The notes: generated by a model not told the origin, from the sequence alone. Shown: positions 16,649-25,948, counted from the first letter of the stretch. The stretch: DNA of 64,000 bases from Rhizobium sp. TH2 (GCF_024707525.1 NZ_CP062231.1:2294001-2358000); one strand, 5' to 3'. Made by a program: numbers and translations.

Positions 16649-17569
16649 TCACCGGTCGGGAACGAAGCTCTTCCCGAGCGATGCAGGCGTGTTGATCAGC
16701 GTGAGCCGCCGATTCTGCGAAATGACGATCAGCACGAGCACTGTCGCCACATAAGGCAAAGCCGAGAGGAACTGCGCCGGAACGGCAATTCCAAAGGCCT
16801 GCGCATGGAGCTGTCCGATGGAGACAGCGCCGAAGAGATAGCCGCCGATCAGCAGTCGCCAGGGCCGCCACGAGGCAAAGACCACCAGCGCGAGCGCGAT
16901 CCAGCCACGTCCCGCCGTCATGTTCTCTACCCATTGCGGCGTATAGACGAGGGAGAGATGCGCGCCCGCCAATCCTGCGCAAGCGCCGCCGAACATCACG
17001 GCGAGATAGCGGATGCCGATGACGTTCAAGCCCAGCGCATGCGCCGAGGCGTGATTGTCACCGACAGAGCGGAGCACGAGGCCTGACCGGGTGCGGAACA
17101 GAAGCCAGCTGACGCCGAAGACCAGCGCAATTGAAGTATAGAAGATCAAGTCCTGTCCTAGGATGACGCGCCCCACGTAGGGAACATCGCTGAGCCAGGT
17201 CGGCAGCAACGCCGGCAGTTTGATACCCTGGACGCCGACGAACGGCTCGCCGACCATGCCCGACAGTCCAAGCCCCAGGATGGTCAGCGCAAGACCCGTC
17301 GCGACCTGGTTGGCCACCAGTGTCAATGTCAGAAAACCGAAAAGCAGCGACATCAGCACGCCTGCGGCAATGCCCCCGAAAACCCCGATATAGGGCGAAC
17401 CACTCATCTGCGTCACCGCAAAGGCGACGACGGCGCCCATCACCATCATGCCTTCGACGCCGAGATTGAGCACGCCGGCGCGCTCGGTGACCAATTCACC
17501 GATGGAGGCGAGCAGCAAGGGTGTCGATGCGGTGATGATGGTGATCAGGATCGATTCGAAAACGGTCAT
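16649..17569 (-). CDS. ABC transporter permease, nucleoside importer type (second subunit)
   Basis: Inner-membrane permease of 306 residues in the branched-chain/nucleoside class (PF02653). It has about eight to ten hydrophobic helices and the conserved segment GVLNLGVEGMMVMGA near residue 35, matching YufQ/RbsC-like permeases. Its start ATG overlaps the stop of the preceding permease gene by four bases (ATGA), indicating translational coupling. Together with the permease at 17566-18651, the double ATPase and the BMP protein it makes a complete importer. Confidence 0.9.
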   Translation of the reverse strand: MTVFESILITIITASTPLLLASIGELVTERAGVLNLGVEGMMVMGAVVAFAVTQMSGSPYIGVFGGIAAGVLMSLLFGFLTLTLVANQVATGLALTILGLGLSGMVGEPFVGVQGIKLPALLPTWLSDVPYVGRVILGQDLIFYTSIALVFGVSWLLFRTRSGLVLRSVGDNHASAHALGLNVIGIRYLAVMFGGACAGLAGAHLSLVYTPQWVENMTAGRGWIALALVVFASWRPWRLLIGGYLFGAVSIGQLHAQAFGIAVPAQFLSALPYVATVLVLIVISQNRRLTLINTPASLGKSFVPDR

Positions 17570-18651
17570 GGCCGGGCTCCCGTCAGCCGCGTCCAGTTAA
17601 ACCGGATCTTGTACATGATCAGCGTATCGCATGAGAGGACGAAGAACAGCAGCAGGCCCTGGAACAGCCGCGTGACCTTCTCCGAAACACCGAGCGACAG
17701 CTGTGCCGCCTCGCCGCCGAGATAGGTGAGTGCCAGTATCAAACCCGAGACGATAATACCGATCGGGCTGAGCCGGCCGAGGAATGCAACGATGATGGCG
17801 GTGAAGCCGTAGCCCGGTGAGATCGACGGCCTGAGCTGGCCGATCGCGCCCGAGACTTCGGCAATGCCCGCCAATCCGGCAAGCGCACCCGAAAGCAGAA
17901 ACGAGAACCACACCATGCCGGAGGCCGAGAAGCCCGCAAACCGCCCTGCCCGCGACGATTGGCCGAGCACCTTGACCTCATAGCCGCGTAGGGTGAATTC
18001 CATCATGAACCAGAGCAGGACCGCCGCGACAATGGCAAAGACAAAGCCCCAATGCGCACGGCCCGAACTCTCCCAGATCGCTGGCAGCACGGCGGACGGA
18101 TCGAACATTCGCGTTTCCGGGAAATTGTTGCCCTCGGGATTGCGCCAGGGCCCGCGCACCAGCCAGTCGAGGAAGAGCTGTGCGACATAGACCAGCATCA
18201 GGCTGGTCAGGATCTCGTTGGTGTTGAATTTCGTCTTCAGCAGCGCCGGGATCGCGGCATAAAATGCGCCGCCAACCATGCCCATCAGCATCATCAGCGG
18301 CAGCAGCCACGGCCCCGTCCATGTGTGGAACAGAACGGGTATCGCCGAGCCAAATATTCCGCCGAAGATGAATTGGCCCTCGGCACCGATATTCCAGTTG
18401 CCGGCACGATAACAGATCGAGAGCCCGACGCCGATCAGGATCAGCGGCCCAGCCTTGATCGCCAGTTCATGCAGCGACCATTCCTCGCGCAGCGGATCGA
18501 TGAAGAACAGATAGAGCGCCTGCCAGGGATCCTTGCCGAGTGCGGCAAACAGGATGAAGCCGCAGATCAGCGTCAGCAGCAACGCAATGAACGGCGAGAG
18601 AAACGTGAAGAGCTTCGACGCGTTCGGGCGTTTTTCCAGTTCAATGTGCAT
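17566..18651 (-). CDS. ABC transporter permease, nucleoside importer type (first subunit)
   Basis: Inner-membrane permease of 361 residues (YufP-like). Hydrophobic helices run through the protein, with the family motif GNWNIGAEGQFIFGGIFGS around residue 85-103, equivalent to the GVLNLGVEG motif of its partner. The N-terminal cytoplasmic MHIELEKRPNASKL precedes the first helix. The start overlaps the end of the ATPase gene by 11 bases, and its stop overlaps the next start by four, so all three cytoplasmic/membrane subunits are tightly coupled. The final part KIRFNWTRLTG is cytosolic. Confidence 0.9.
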   Translation of the reverse strand: MHIELEKRPNASKLFTFLSPFIALLLTLICGFILFAALGKDPWQALYLFFIDPLREEWSLHELAIKAGPLILIGVGLSICYRAGNWNIGAEGQFIFGGIFGSAIPVLFHTWTGPWLLPLMMLMGMVGGAFYAAIPALLKTKFNTNEILTSLMLVYVAQLFLDWLVRGPWRNPEGNNFPETRMFDPSAVLPAIWESSGRAHWGFVFAIVAAVLLWFMMEFTLRGYEVKVLGQSSRAGRFAGFSASGMVWFSFLLSGALAGLAGIAEVSGAIGQLRPSISPGYGFTAIIVAFLGRLSPIGIIVSGLILALTYLGGEAAQLSLGVSEKVTRLFQGLLLFFVLSCDTLIMYKIRFNWTRLTGARP

Positions 18652-20206
18652 TGACCGGCTCCCGGTGCGCGTCCATGCCGCCCATCAGCAGGCCGATTTT
18701 CTCGCGGTCCATCTCTGCCGCGGGATACACCGTCGAGAGCTTGCCGTCATGGATGACCGCGACATGGGTGGCGACCTCGAAAATCTCGTCGAGGTCCTGG
18801 CTGATCACCAGCACCGCCGAACCCGCCTTCGCCAGATCGACCAGCGCCTGGCGAATGCGGCTTGCGGCACCTGCATCCACGCCCCAGGTCGGCTGGTTGA
18901 CCACCATCACGTTTGGCTGCCTGTCGAGTTCGCGGCCGACGATGAATTTCTGCAGATTGCCACCCGAGAGCGAGCCCGCCGCCGGATCTTCGCCGCTCTT
19001 GCGCACATCCATCGCCTCGCAGATGCGCTTGGTGGCCGCCTTGATCGTCGATGACCGGATGATCCTAAGTGCTCCGCCGGCCAGGAACGCTTTCCGGTCC
19101 GACACATTGCGCGACAGGACCATGTTGTCGGAGAGGCTCATGGCGGTCACCGCGCCGTGACCATGGCGTTCCTCGGGCACGAAGGCGGCGCCCAGCAGCC
19201 GACGCGCCGAGATGCCGGCCCGGCCGACGGACGTGCCGCGAATTTTCACGGCGTCGTTGTCGGGCACGGTATATTCTCCGGAGAGCACATCGAAAAGCTC
19301 GCCCTGCCCGTTGCCCGCGACACCGGCAATCGCCAGGACCTCGCCGGCATGAACATCGAGCGACACATTCTTGAGAGCAACCGCGAAGGGCGAACGCCCC
19401 GCAGCACTGAGCGACCGCGTTTCCAGCCCGATCGGGCCACTGGCATCCGAAACGGTCTTTTCGACCGCCGCGACGTTCGAACCCACCATCATGCGCGCCA
19501 GCGATGCTGGCGTTTCCTGCCGCGGGTCGCAGGCGCCCGTGACCTTGCCGTGGCGCAGCACGGTCGCCTTGTCGCAGATCCGCTGCACCTCTTCGAGCCG
19601 GTGGCTGATATAGAGCACAGAACGCCCCTCGGCCTTCAGCTTCATCAGTGTTTCGAACAGCTTGTCGGCCTCCTGCGGCGTCAGCACCGAGGTCGGCTCG
19701 TCAAGGATGATGAGTTTCGGGTTCTGCAGCAGCGCGCGGACAATCTCGATACGCTGGCGCTCGCCGACCGAGAGATCGGCAACATGCGAATTGGGATCAA
19801 GCGGCAGCCCATAAGCTTTCGATAGTTGCTCCGCTTCCTGTGCGATCTTTGAAAGTGGGATATTCGCGTCAAGCGAGAGCGCGATATTCTCGGCGACGGT
19901 CAGCGCTTCGAACAGCGAGAAATGCTGGAACACCATGCCGATGCCGGTCTTGCGCGCTTCGCCGGGGCTGCCGATCGTCACAGGCGCGCCATTCCAGAAA
20001 ATCTCGCCGGAACTCGGCGTCAGAACGCCGAACAACATCTTCACCAGGGTGGATTTGCCGGCGCCGTTCTCCCCGAGCAATGCATGAATCTCACCGGGCG
20101 CGATCTTGAGGTCGATCCCGCTGCAGGCCGCGAACGACCCGAAGAGCTTGGTGATATTTCGCACCTCAAGGAGCGGGCTTAAGTCGCCCGCGGCATTCTC
20201 CGTCAC
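18641..20206 (-). CDS. ABC transporter ATP-binding protein, fused double-ATPase (nucleoside importer)
   Basis: A 521-residue protein with two ATP-binding cassettes in tandem, as in YufO, RbsA and MglA. Cassette 1 (about 10-245) is canonical: Walker A GENGAGKSTL, signature LSVGERQRIEIVRALL, Walker B LIILDEPTSVLTP. Cassette 2 (about 260-510) has a degenerate Walker A (AGVAGNGQGELFD, without the Lys-Ser/Thr pair) but keeps LSGGNLQKFIVGREL and a Walker B-like VMVVNQPTWGVD in which the catalytic acid region is altered. This asymmetry is normal in the family. The start is a GTG 37 bases after qor, and the gene heads the importer cluster. It energises uptake by the two permeases and the BMP protein. 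Confidence 0.92.
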   Translation of the reverse strand: MTENAAGDLSPLLEVRNITKLFGSFAACSGIDLKIAPGEIHALLGENGAGKSTLVKMLFGVLTPSSGEIFWNGAPVTIGSPGEARKTGIGMVFQHFSLFEALTVAENIALSLDANIPLSKIAQEAEQLSKAYGLPLDPNSHVADLSVGERQRIEIVRALLQNPKLIILDEPTSVLTPQEADKLFETLMKLKAEGRSVLYISHRLEEVQRICDKATVLRHGKVTGACDPRQETPASLARMMVGSNVAAVEKTVSDASGPIGLETRSLSAAGRSPFAVALKNVSLDVHAGEVLAIAGVAGNGQGELFDVLSGEYTVPDNDAVKIRGTSVGRAGISARRLLGAAFVPEERHGHGAVTAMSLSDNMVLSRNVSDRKAFLAGGALRIIRSSTIKAATKRICEAMDVRKSGEDPAAGSLSGGNLQKFIVGRELDRQPNVMVVNQPTWGVDAGAASRIRQALVDLAKAGSAVLVISQDLDEIFEVATHVAVIHDGKLSTVYPAAEMDREKIGLLMGGMDAHREPVNAH

Positions 20207-20243
20207 CGATTTCCCCAGCCTTGCACTGATCCCATTGTTTTTA

Positions 20244-21224
20244 TTAGGGTATCAGCAATGTTGTTCCACTCGTTCTTCTTGCCTCCAGATCGGCATGCGC
20301 TCTTGCGGCGTCGGCCAATGGGTAGGTCTGGTTGACATTGATAACCACTTTGTTGCCTCGCACAATAGCAAAAAGCGCCTCTGCACATTTGTTAAGCTCT
20401 TGCCGCGTCGCGATATAGTGGCCGAGCGTCGGCCGCGTCATGAAAAGCGAACCCTTCTGAAGAAGAACCAATGGTGCAAGCGGCTCGACCGGTCCCGATG
20501 CATTGCCGAACGTGACCCAGAGACCGCGCGGCTTGAGGCAATCCAGCGACATCGGGAACGTATCCTTGCCGACCGAGTCGTAGACCACGTCCACGCCCTT
20601 GCCGGCGGTCAGTTCCTTGACGCGCGCGGCGAAGTCCTCCTCGCGATAATTGATCACGTGGTCGCAGCCATGCTCCAGCGCCAGCTTGACCTTGTCCGCG
20701 CTGCCGGCCGTTCCGATCACTGTGGCACCCAGAGCCTTGGCCCATTGGCAGGCAATAAGGCCGACGCCGCCGGCGGCCGCATGCCAGAGCAGGACCGTTT
20801 CGGGCCCCACCTGATAGGTACGGTTGAGCAGGAACTCCACGGTCATACCCTTGGTCATCATCGCGGCGGCGACTTCGAAAGGAATGTCGTCGGGCAGCGC
20901 CACCAGGGCGCTCGCGCGGATATTGCGATAGTCGCAATAGGCGCCGTCGTTGTTGGGATAGGCGACCCGGTCGCCGATGCGGAAGTCGTCCACCCCCTCG
21001 CCCACAGCGACGACGGTGCCGGCACCTTCGCTGCCCGCGACGAAGGGCAAGCCGCCGGCCGGCTTGTAGAGACCGGTGCGATAGTAAGTGTCGGCGAAAT
21101 TCAGACCGATCGCGGTGTGATGGATCTGCACCTCGCCCGGACCGGGAAGCGGTACGTCGATCTCGGCCAACTCCAACACTTCGGGGCCGCCATAGCTGCG
21201 GATGAGAATTGCCCTGCTTTTCAT
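20244..21224 (-). CDS. qor: NADPH:quinone oxidoreductase, zeta-crystallin type
   Basis: Zinc-free medium-chain dehydrogenase/reductase of 326 residues that reduces quinones or enones with NADPH. The N-terminal GroES-like half contains GLNFADTYYRTGLY and GSEGAGTVVAVGEGV; the nucleotide fold has HAAAGGVGLIACQWAKALGA (glycine motif) and the quinone-reductase feature VVYDSVGKDTF. No zinc-ligand cysteines are present. The ATG at 21224 follows CGGAG; it starts one base after the pcs stop codon, so the two genes are probably translated together. The ATPase of the downstream importer begins 37 bases after its stop. Confidence 0.9.
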   Translation of the reverse strand: MKSRAILIRSYGGPEVLELAEIDVPLPGPGEVQIHHTAIGLNFADTYYRTGLYKPAGGLPFVAGSEGAGTVVAVGEGVDDFRIGDRVAYPNNDGAYCDYRNIRASALVALPDDIPFEVAAAMMTKGMTVEFLLNRTYQVGPETVLLWHAAAGGVGLIACQWAKALGATVIGTAGSADKVKLALEHGCDHVINYREEDFAARVKELTAGKGVDVVYDSVGKDTFPMSLDCLKPRGLWVTFGNASGPVEPLAPLVLLQKGSLFMTRPTLGHYIATRQELNKCAEALFAIVRGNKVVINVNQTYPLADAARAHADLEARRTSGTTLLIP

Positions 21225-21225
21225 G

Positions 21226-21966
21226 TCACTCACTCCGTCCGAGATTGGGGAAGATCTGCAGCACGAAGCCGATGCAGTACATATAAAGTCCCGTCGCCAC
21301 CACGCCCCAGACGACCCAGTCCGGCGAATTGAAATGCTTGAGCAGGGCGATGCCGGACAGAACCGCCCAGACTGCGAAGACGGCGAGATTGACCAGCCTC
21401 AGCCGCTTGACGCGAACGGGATGCAGGAACCAGATCGGGAAGAAGGATAGTATGGCCGAGACGACGACGACGACGAATGCGACGTTCTCGCTCGGCTTGA
21501 TGACGAAGAGCGTGAACACGACCATGTTCCAGACAACGGGGAAGCCCGAAAAGAAATACTCATCCGTCTTCATGCCCATATCGGCATAGTAGATGGCCGA
21601 GGACACGACGATGATCCCGGCTGCGACGAACGACCATGGCTCGCCGATCATGCCGCTCTGGTAGAGCGCGAAGGCCGGCAGCAGTACGTAGGTCACGTAA
21701 TCGATGATGTTGTCGAGTGTATCGCCCGACCAGTTCGGCAGCACTTCCTTGACGCGCACCTTGCGCGCAATCGGGCCATCGATGCCATCAACCACCAGCG
21801 CCAGGCCCAGCCACCAGAACATATCGACGAAGCGATGTTCTGCCGCGGCGACCACACCCAGAAAAGCGAGAAACGAGCCTGAGGCTGTCAGCAGGTGTAC
21901 GCAGAACGCCCGAATCTCGGCATAGGGAACGGCCTTGTAGTTGAATACATAGGAGAAAATCCGCAT
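21226..21966 (-). CDS. pcs: Phosphatidylcholine synthase
   Basis: Integral membrane CDP-alcohol phosphotransferase of 246 residues that joins choline directly to CDP-diacylglycerol to make phosphatidylcholine, a route found in rhizobia, brucellae and some pathogens. The catalytic pattern DG-x2-AR-x8-G-x3-D-x3-D is seen in DGIDGPIARKVRV through WSGDTLDNIID, and several helices follow. AEIRAFCVHLLTASGSFLAFL and YADMGMKTDEYFFSGFP closely match what I recall of Sinorhizobium Pcs. The frame extends upstream to 22074, but known Pcs proteins start near MRIFSYVFNYKAVPYAEIR, preceded here by GGAGGG, so 21966 is chosen. It is the first gene of the run pcs-qor-importer. Confidence 0.93.
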   Translation of the reverse strand: MRIFSYVFNYKAVPYAEIRAFCVHLLTASGSFLAFLGVVAAAEHRFVDMFWWLGLALVVDGIDGPIARKVRVKEVLPNWSGDTLDNIIDYVTYVLLPAFALYQSGMIGEPWSFVAAGIIVVSSAIYYADMGMKTDEYFFSGFPVVWNMVVFTLFVIKPSENVAFVVVVVSAILSFFPIWFLHPVRVKRLRLVNLAVFAVWAVLSGIALLKHFNSPDWVVWGVVATGLYMYCIGFVLQIFPNLGRSE

Positions 21967-22236
21967 CCCCGTCCCGCCCTCCGGTTGCATGGCGCCTTTC
22001 GGCAAGGAATTGATACAGGGGTTTTTGGCTGATCGCCAGCCAAAAGGTATCGGTTTTGGTGTTTGCCGGGACATGCAACCGCAGCCACAATAATTGCTAC
22101 TGGCGATGGCGTTTAGGTGCTATTCGTCGGAAATTCGGGGGCGGAAGCAGAAAGCGTCGAGACCAGCGGCGCGTCGGCGAGGATTGGCCACGCTGACATC
22201 AGGCGAGTGCCTCGCCTTCGAAGAAGGAGGTCGACT

Positions 22237-22326
22237 ATGTGGTGGAAGCCATTTAGTCTGACGTTTGCTGTAAGAAAAACCCGGACGAGCTGGTCAGTGA
22301 CCGTCCGGGTTCAATTCTACAGCTAA
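22237..22326 (+). CDS. Possible 29-residue basic peptide with a very strong ribosome site
   Basis: AAGAAGGAGGTCGACT precedes the ATG, giving a near-perfect anti-Shine-Dalgarno match with five bases of spacing. The product starts MWWKPFSLTFAVRK and ends with an alternating polar/hydrophobic strand (SWSVTVRVQFYS). Just upstream a small hairpin GGCGAG-TGC-CTCGCC lies at 22202-22216. The second half of the frame is the clpA terminator read from the other strand, so part of the sequence is constrained by that hairpin. I have an uncertain memory of similar Trp/Thr/Val-rich micro-ORFs in rhizobial genomes; no function can be given. Confidence 0.45.
   Translation: MWWKPFSLTFAVRKTRTSWSVTVRVQFYS
22278..22311 (-). 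terminator. clpA: Terminator of clpA
   Basis: A perfect 10-bp stem AACCCGGACG / CGTCCGGGTT; on the minus strand it ends in TTTTTC. It lies about 100 bases after the clpA stop and inside the small plus-strand frame at 22237-22326. Confidence 0.8.
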
Positions 22327-22407
22327 CAAACGATGGGCGGGGTTACCGCCTCGCCCATCACTCCGGCAATATAGCTGCCGAAGCTGTTTCAATCAAGCTC
22401 TGCCTCT

Positions 22408-24870
22408 CTAGCCCTTCTTGGGCACGTTGGGCACGCGCTTCTTCGGCTTGGGCGCCTCATCTTCGGGCTCGGCGGAGGCAGTCACCACCACCGGCTCGAC
22501 CTTGGCCTTCTTCGGCGCCTTGGTCGTGGCGGCGACTTCCGCCTCGTCCTTCGGCTTGACCTTCACGTTATCAGGCAGGCTTTCGAGCAGGATGCCCTGC
22601 TTGCCATCGGCCTTCGTCCCGACCGTGACGCGAACGATTCCACCCTTCTTGAGCTTGCCGAAAAGGATTTCCTCGGCGAGCGGCTTCTTGATGTTCTCCT
22701 GGATCACGCGAGCCAACGGACGCGCACCCATCTTGTCGTCGTAACCCTTTTCGGACAGCCACTTGGTGGCCTCGTCTGTGAGTTCGAAGGTGACATGACG
22801 TTCGGCAAGTTGGCTTTCCAGCTGCATGACGAACTTCTGCACCACCTTGTGGACAACCGACATCGGCAGCGACGAGAACGGGATGATCGCGTCGAGACGA
22901 TTGCGGAATTCCGGCGTGAACAGCTTGGTGATCGCCTCGATTTCGTCGCCTTCGCGTTTTGTCGAGCCGAAACCGATTGCCGCACGTTGCGCGTCGGACG
23001 CACCGGCATTGGTGGTCATGATCAGGATCACGTTGCGGAAGTCGATCTTCTTGCCGTTGTTGTCGGTCAGCGAGCCGTTATCCATCACCTGAAGCAGGAT
23101 GTTGTAGATATCCGGATGCGCCTTCTCGATTTCGTCGAGCAGAAGCACGCAATATGGATGCTGGTCCACCTGGTCGGTCAGAAGCCCGCCCTGGTCGAAG
23201 CCGACATAGCCCGGAGGCGCACCGATCAGGCGCGAAACCGTATGGCGTTCCATATATTCCGACATGTCGAAGCGCAGCAGTTCGACACCGAGCGAGCCAG
23301 CAAGCTGCTTTGCCGCCTCGGTCTTGCCAACGCCGGTCGGGCCTGAGAACAGGTATGAACCGATCGGCTTGTTGGGCTCGCGCAGGCCGGCGCGTGCCAG
23401 CTTGATCGCGGACGCCAAGGCCTCCATCGCCAGTTCCTGGCCATAGACCACCGCGGCAAGCTCCGTCTGGAGATTGGCCAGCGTCGCTTCGTCATCCCGC
23501 GAAACGGTCTTTGGCGGTATCCGCGCCATGGTGGCGATGGTTACCTCGATCTCCTTTTCGGTGATCAGCTTGCGCCGCTTCGAGATCGGCAGCAGCATCT
23601 GGGCCGCACCGGTTTCGTCGATCACGTCGATTGCCTTGTCGGGCAGCTTGCGATCGGTGATATAGCGCGCCGAAAGCTCGACCGCCGCCTTGATGGCGTC
23701 GTTCGTGTAGCGAAGATGGTGGAATTCCTCGAAATACGGCTTGAGGCCCTTCATGATGTCGATCGCGTCGTCGATTGACGGCTCGTTGACATCAATCTTC
23801 TGGAACCGGCGCACCAGTGCGCGGTCCTTTTCGAAGAACTGGCGGTATTCCTTGTAGGTGGTCGAACCGATGCAGCGGATCGCACCCGAGGAGAGCGCGG
23901 GCTTCAGGAGGTTGGAGGCGTCCATGGCCCCACCCGATGTCGCACCGGCACCGATCACGGTGTGGATCTCATCGATGAACAGCACGGCGCCCGGGAAATC
24001 CTCGAGTTCCTTGACGACCTGCTTCAGGCGCTCTTCGAAATCGCCGCGATAGCGGGTGCCGGCGAGCAGCGTGCCCATGTCGAGCGAGAAGATCGTCGCG
24101 TTCTGCAACGCCTCGGGAACCTGCTTTTCGACGATGCGCTTGGCAAGGCCTTCGGCGATCGCCGTCTTGCCGACGCCGGGGTCACCGACATAGAGCGGAT
24201 TGTTCTTCGAACGGCGGCACAGGATCTGGATCGTCCGGTTGACTTCGGCCATGCGGCCGATCAGCGGATCGATGCGGCCGTTCCTGGCCTTCTCGTTGAG
24301 ATTGACGCAATAGGCCTTGAGCGCGTCGAGCGGCTTCTTCTGACCGTCTTCGCTGTCCTTGGCTCCGGTGGGCTTGGCTTCCTGCTCGCTTTCCTCGACG
24401 CCCTTGGGAGCGCGCGTCTCGGAAGCGCCGGGGCGCTTGGCAATACCGTGGGAGATGTAGTTGACCGCGTCGTAGCGGGTCATGTCCTGCTCCTGCAGGA
24501 AATATGCGGCATGGCTCTCGCGTTCGGCGAAGATCGCGACAAGCACGTTGGCGCCGGTCACTTCTTCGCGGCCCGAGGATTGCACATGGATCACCGCGCG
24601 CTGGATGACGCGCTGGAAGCCGGATGTCGGCTTCGAATCCTCGTCATAGCCCGTTGCCAGGTTGGCCAGGTCGTTGTCGACATAGTCGCTGACGGCCTTC
24701 TTGAGCTTGTCGAGATCGACATTGCAGGCCTGCATCACGGCTGCGGCGTCGTTGTCGTCGATCAGCGAGAGCAGGAGATGTTCGAGAGTAGCGTATTCGT
24801 GTCGCCGCTCGTTGGCGAGCGTGAGTGCCCGATGAAGGGCCTTTTCAAGGCTTGACGAAAATGTGGGCAC
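22408..24870 (-). CDS. clpA: ATP-dependent Clp protease ATP-binding subunit ClpA
   Basis: AAA+ unfoldase of 820 residues that delivers substrates to ClpP. In order: Clp N-domain repeats (about 1-145), a charged linker with Glu/Lys-rich sequence, AAA-1 with Walker A GDPGVGKTAIAEG and Walker B VLFIDEIHTVIGAG, AAA-2 with GPTGVGKTEAAKQL and CVLLLDEIEKAH, the ClpP-docking loop AAIGFGS, and a D2-small domain. A Lys/Pro/Glu-rich tail of about 50 residues at the end is typical of rhizobial ClpA. The frame is open to 24900, but a GAGGT ribosome site points to the GTG at 24870, giving the N-terminus (M)PTFSSSLEKALHRAL as in relatives. Ten bases separate it from clpS. Confidence 0.95.
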   Translation of the reverse strand: MPTFSSSLEKALHRALTLANERRHEYATLEHLLLSLIDDNDAAAVMQACNVDLDKLKKAVSDYVDNDLANLATGYDEDSKPTSGFQRVIQRAVIHVQSSGREEVTGANVLVAIFAERESHAAYFLQEQDMTRYDAVNYISHGIAKRPGASETRAPKGVEESEQEAKPTGAKDSEDGQKKPLDALKAYCVNLNEKARNGRIDPLIGRMAEVNRTIQILCRRSKNNPLYVGDPGVGKTAIAEGLAKRIVEKQVPEALQNATIFSLDMGTLLAGTRYRGDFEERLKQVVKELEDFPGAVLFIDEIHTVIGAGATSGGAMDASNLLKPALSSGAIRCIGSTTYKEYRQFFEKDRALVRRFQKIDVNEPSIDDAIDIMKGLKPYFEEFHHLRYTNDAIKAAVELSARYITDRKLPDKAIDVIDETGAAQMLLPISKRRKLITEKEIEVTIATMARIPPKTVSRDDEATLANLQTELAAVVYGQELAMEALASAIKLARAGLREPNKPIGSYLFSGPTGVGKTEAAKQLAGSLGVELLRFDMSEYMERHTVSRLIGAPPGYVGFDQGGLLTDQVDQHPYCVLLLDEIEKAHPDIYNILLQVMDNGSLTDNNGKKIDFRNVILIMTTNAGASDAQRAAIGFGSTKREGDEIEAITKLFTPEFRNRLDAIIPFSSLPMSVVHKVVQKFVMQLESQLAERHVTFELTDEATKWLSEKGYDDKMGARPLARVIQENIKKPLAEEILFGKLKKGGIVRVTVGTKADGKQGILLESLPDNVKVKPKDEAEVAATTKAPKKAKVEPVVVTASAEPEDEAPKPKKRVPNVPKKG

Positions 24871-24880
24871 GATCAGAACC

Positions 24881-25243
24881 TCATTTCTTTTCCATAACAC
24901 ATTGCAGCGGATGCTGGTGTTCCCGGGCGAAATCCATGACTTGCATCACCTTCGTCTCGGCGACCTCGTAGGTGAAGACGCCGCATTCGCCGACACCGTG
25001 ATTGTGCACTTGCAGCATGACCCGCGTCGCCGCTTCCCGGTCCTTCTGGAAGAAGCGCTCCAGTGTATGGATCACGAATTCCATAGGCGTATAGTCGTCG
25101 TTCAGGAGCAGCACACGGTATAGGCTCGGCTTTTTGACCTTCGGCTGGATGCGCGTGATCACCGAGGTGCCTCGGCCTCCAGTGACGCCGCCACCTTCGT
25201 CTTCGCCCTGCATCCGGTATACGTATTCGCTCATGCCTGCCAT
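24881..25243 (-). CDS. clpS: ATP-dependent Clp protease adaptor ClpS
   Basis: Adaptor of about 120 residues that brings N-degron substrates to ClpA. After a variable, Gly-rich N-terminal tail, the conserved core contains [20 protein letters not shown] (NDDYTPM is the alpha-amino-group pocket), [20 protein letters not shown] and HPLQCVMEK at the end. The open frame continues to 25498, but the family length and the AAAGGT ahead of 25243 support the shorter form; an ATG nine bases later is also possible. It is adjacent to clpA in the same direction with a 10-base gap, so adaptor and unfoldase are made from one message. Confidence 0.93.
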   Translation of the reverse strand: MAGMSEYVYRMQGEDEGGGVTGGRGTSVITRIQPKVKKPSLYRVLLLNDDYTPMEFVIHTLERFFQKDREAATRVMLQVHNHGVGECGVFTYEVAETKVMQVMDFAREHQHPLQCVMEKK

Positions 25244-25411
25244 TCTACCTTTTGGTTCCGCGTGCTGTTCACCAGGGAAACCAGACGCCTTATGTGGTAT
25301 CGCAAAGCAGTATTTTAAGAGCCTTTTTCTGGGTAGCAACACTAATCGCATTAACTTGCCCAGAAATGGAGACAAAATAGCGGCGGCGATGCCCTTGTCC
25401 CGGAATGAAAA

Positions 25412-25438
25412 AACCGGCCACCCCGCGGGCAGCCGGTT
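25412..25438 (-). terminator. Terminator of the phasin gene
   Basis: AACCGGC / GCCGGTT arms with a short loop. On the minus strand the hairpin is followed by TTTTTT, and it lies 26 bases after the phasin stop. Confidence 0.75.
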
Positions 25439-25463
25439 CTTTGAAAGGTTTGCCGATGGCGGA

Positions 25464-25838
25464 TCAGGCGGCTGCGGCGGCAGCGGCCTTGGAAACATTC
25501 GACTTCACCGCTTCGGTCGCCTTGGCGGCAGCGGCCTGCGCCGGCTCATAGGTCTGCTTGGCGATGTCGGAATAGAGTTCGCCGAGCTTGTTGAGTTCGG
25601 CGAGATAGCCTTCCATCGCTGTTTTGGCGAAGGAGGTGTTGAGTTCGATCACCGCTTCGAAGCTCTTGACCGACATCAGCTGCTCGAGATGGGCCACATT
25701 GGCCTCATATGCCTTCTTGGAGTATTCGGCGGTTTCCGAAGCGATTGCCTGGAAGCCCTTGGCGGCCGTGGAATAGCTCTTCAGCACGGAGTCCACGGCT
25801 TCTTTCCCGTAGAGATTGCTGTCATCAAATTTAAACAT
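25464..25838 (-). CDS. Phasin family protein (polyhydroxyalkanoate granule-associated)
   Basis: A 124-residue helical protein of the Phasin_2 class that coats PHA storage granules. The whole chain is amphipathic helix: [39 protein letters not shown], then [20 protein letters not shown], ending in the Ala/Lys-rich tail [12 protein letters not shown]. No signal peptide. The upstream part of the open frame (to 25892) does not fit the family; [17 protein letters not shown] at 25838 is the natural start, with GGGACACC before it. It has its own terminator and stands apart from clpS. Confidence 0.9.
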   Translation of the reverse strand: MFKFDDSNLYGKEAVDSVLKSYSTAAKGFQAIASETAEYSKKAYEANVAHLEQLMSVKSFEAVIELNTSFAKTAMEGYLAELNKLGELYSDIAKQTYEPAQAAAAKATEAVKSNVSKAAAAAAA

Positions 25839-25928
25839 GGTGGTGTCCCGTCGTGTTTGTTGTGACATCTCTAAAATATAGGTGCAGCGCACAAAAAGTC
25901 AACTGGACTTGTGCGCCGCAAAAAAGAA

Positions 25929-25948
25929 ATCCCGCCGAATGGCGGGAT
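25929..25948 (-). terminator. Terminator after the cysE-DUF3126 unit
   Basis: Perfect stem ATCCCGCC / GGCGGGAT with loop GAAT; on the minus strand it is followed by TTCTTTTTT. It lies 25 bases after the DUF3126 stop codon. Confidence 0.85.
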
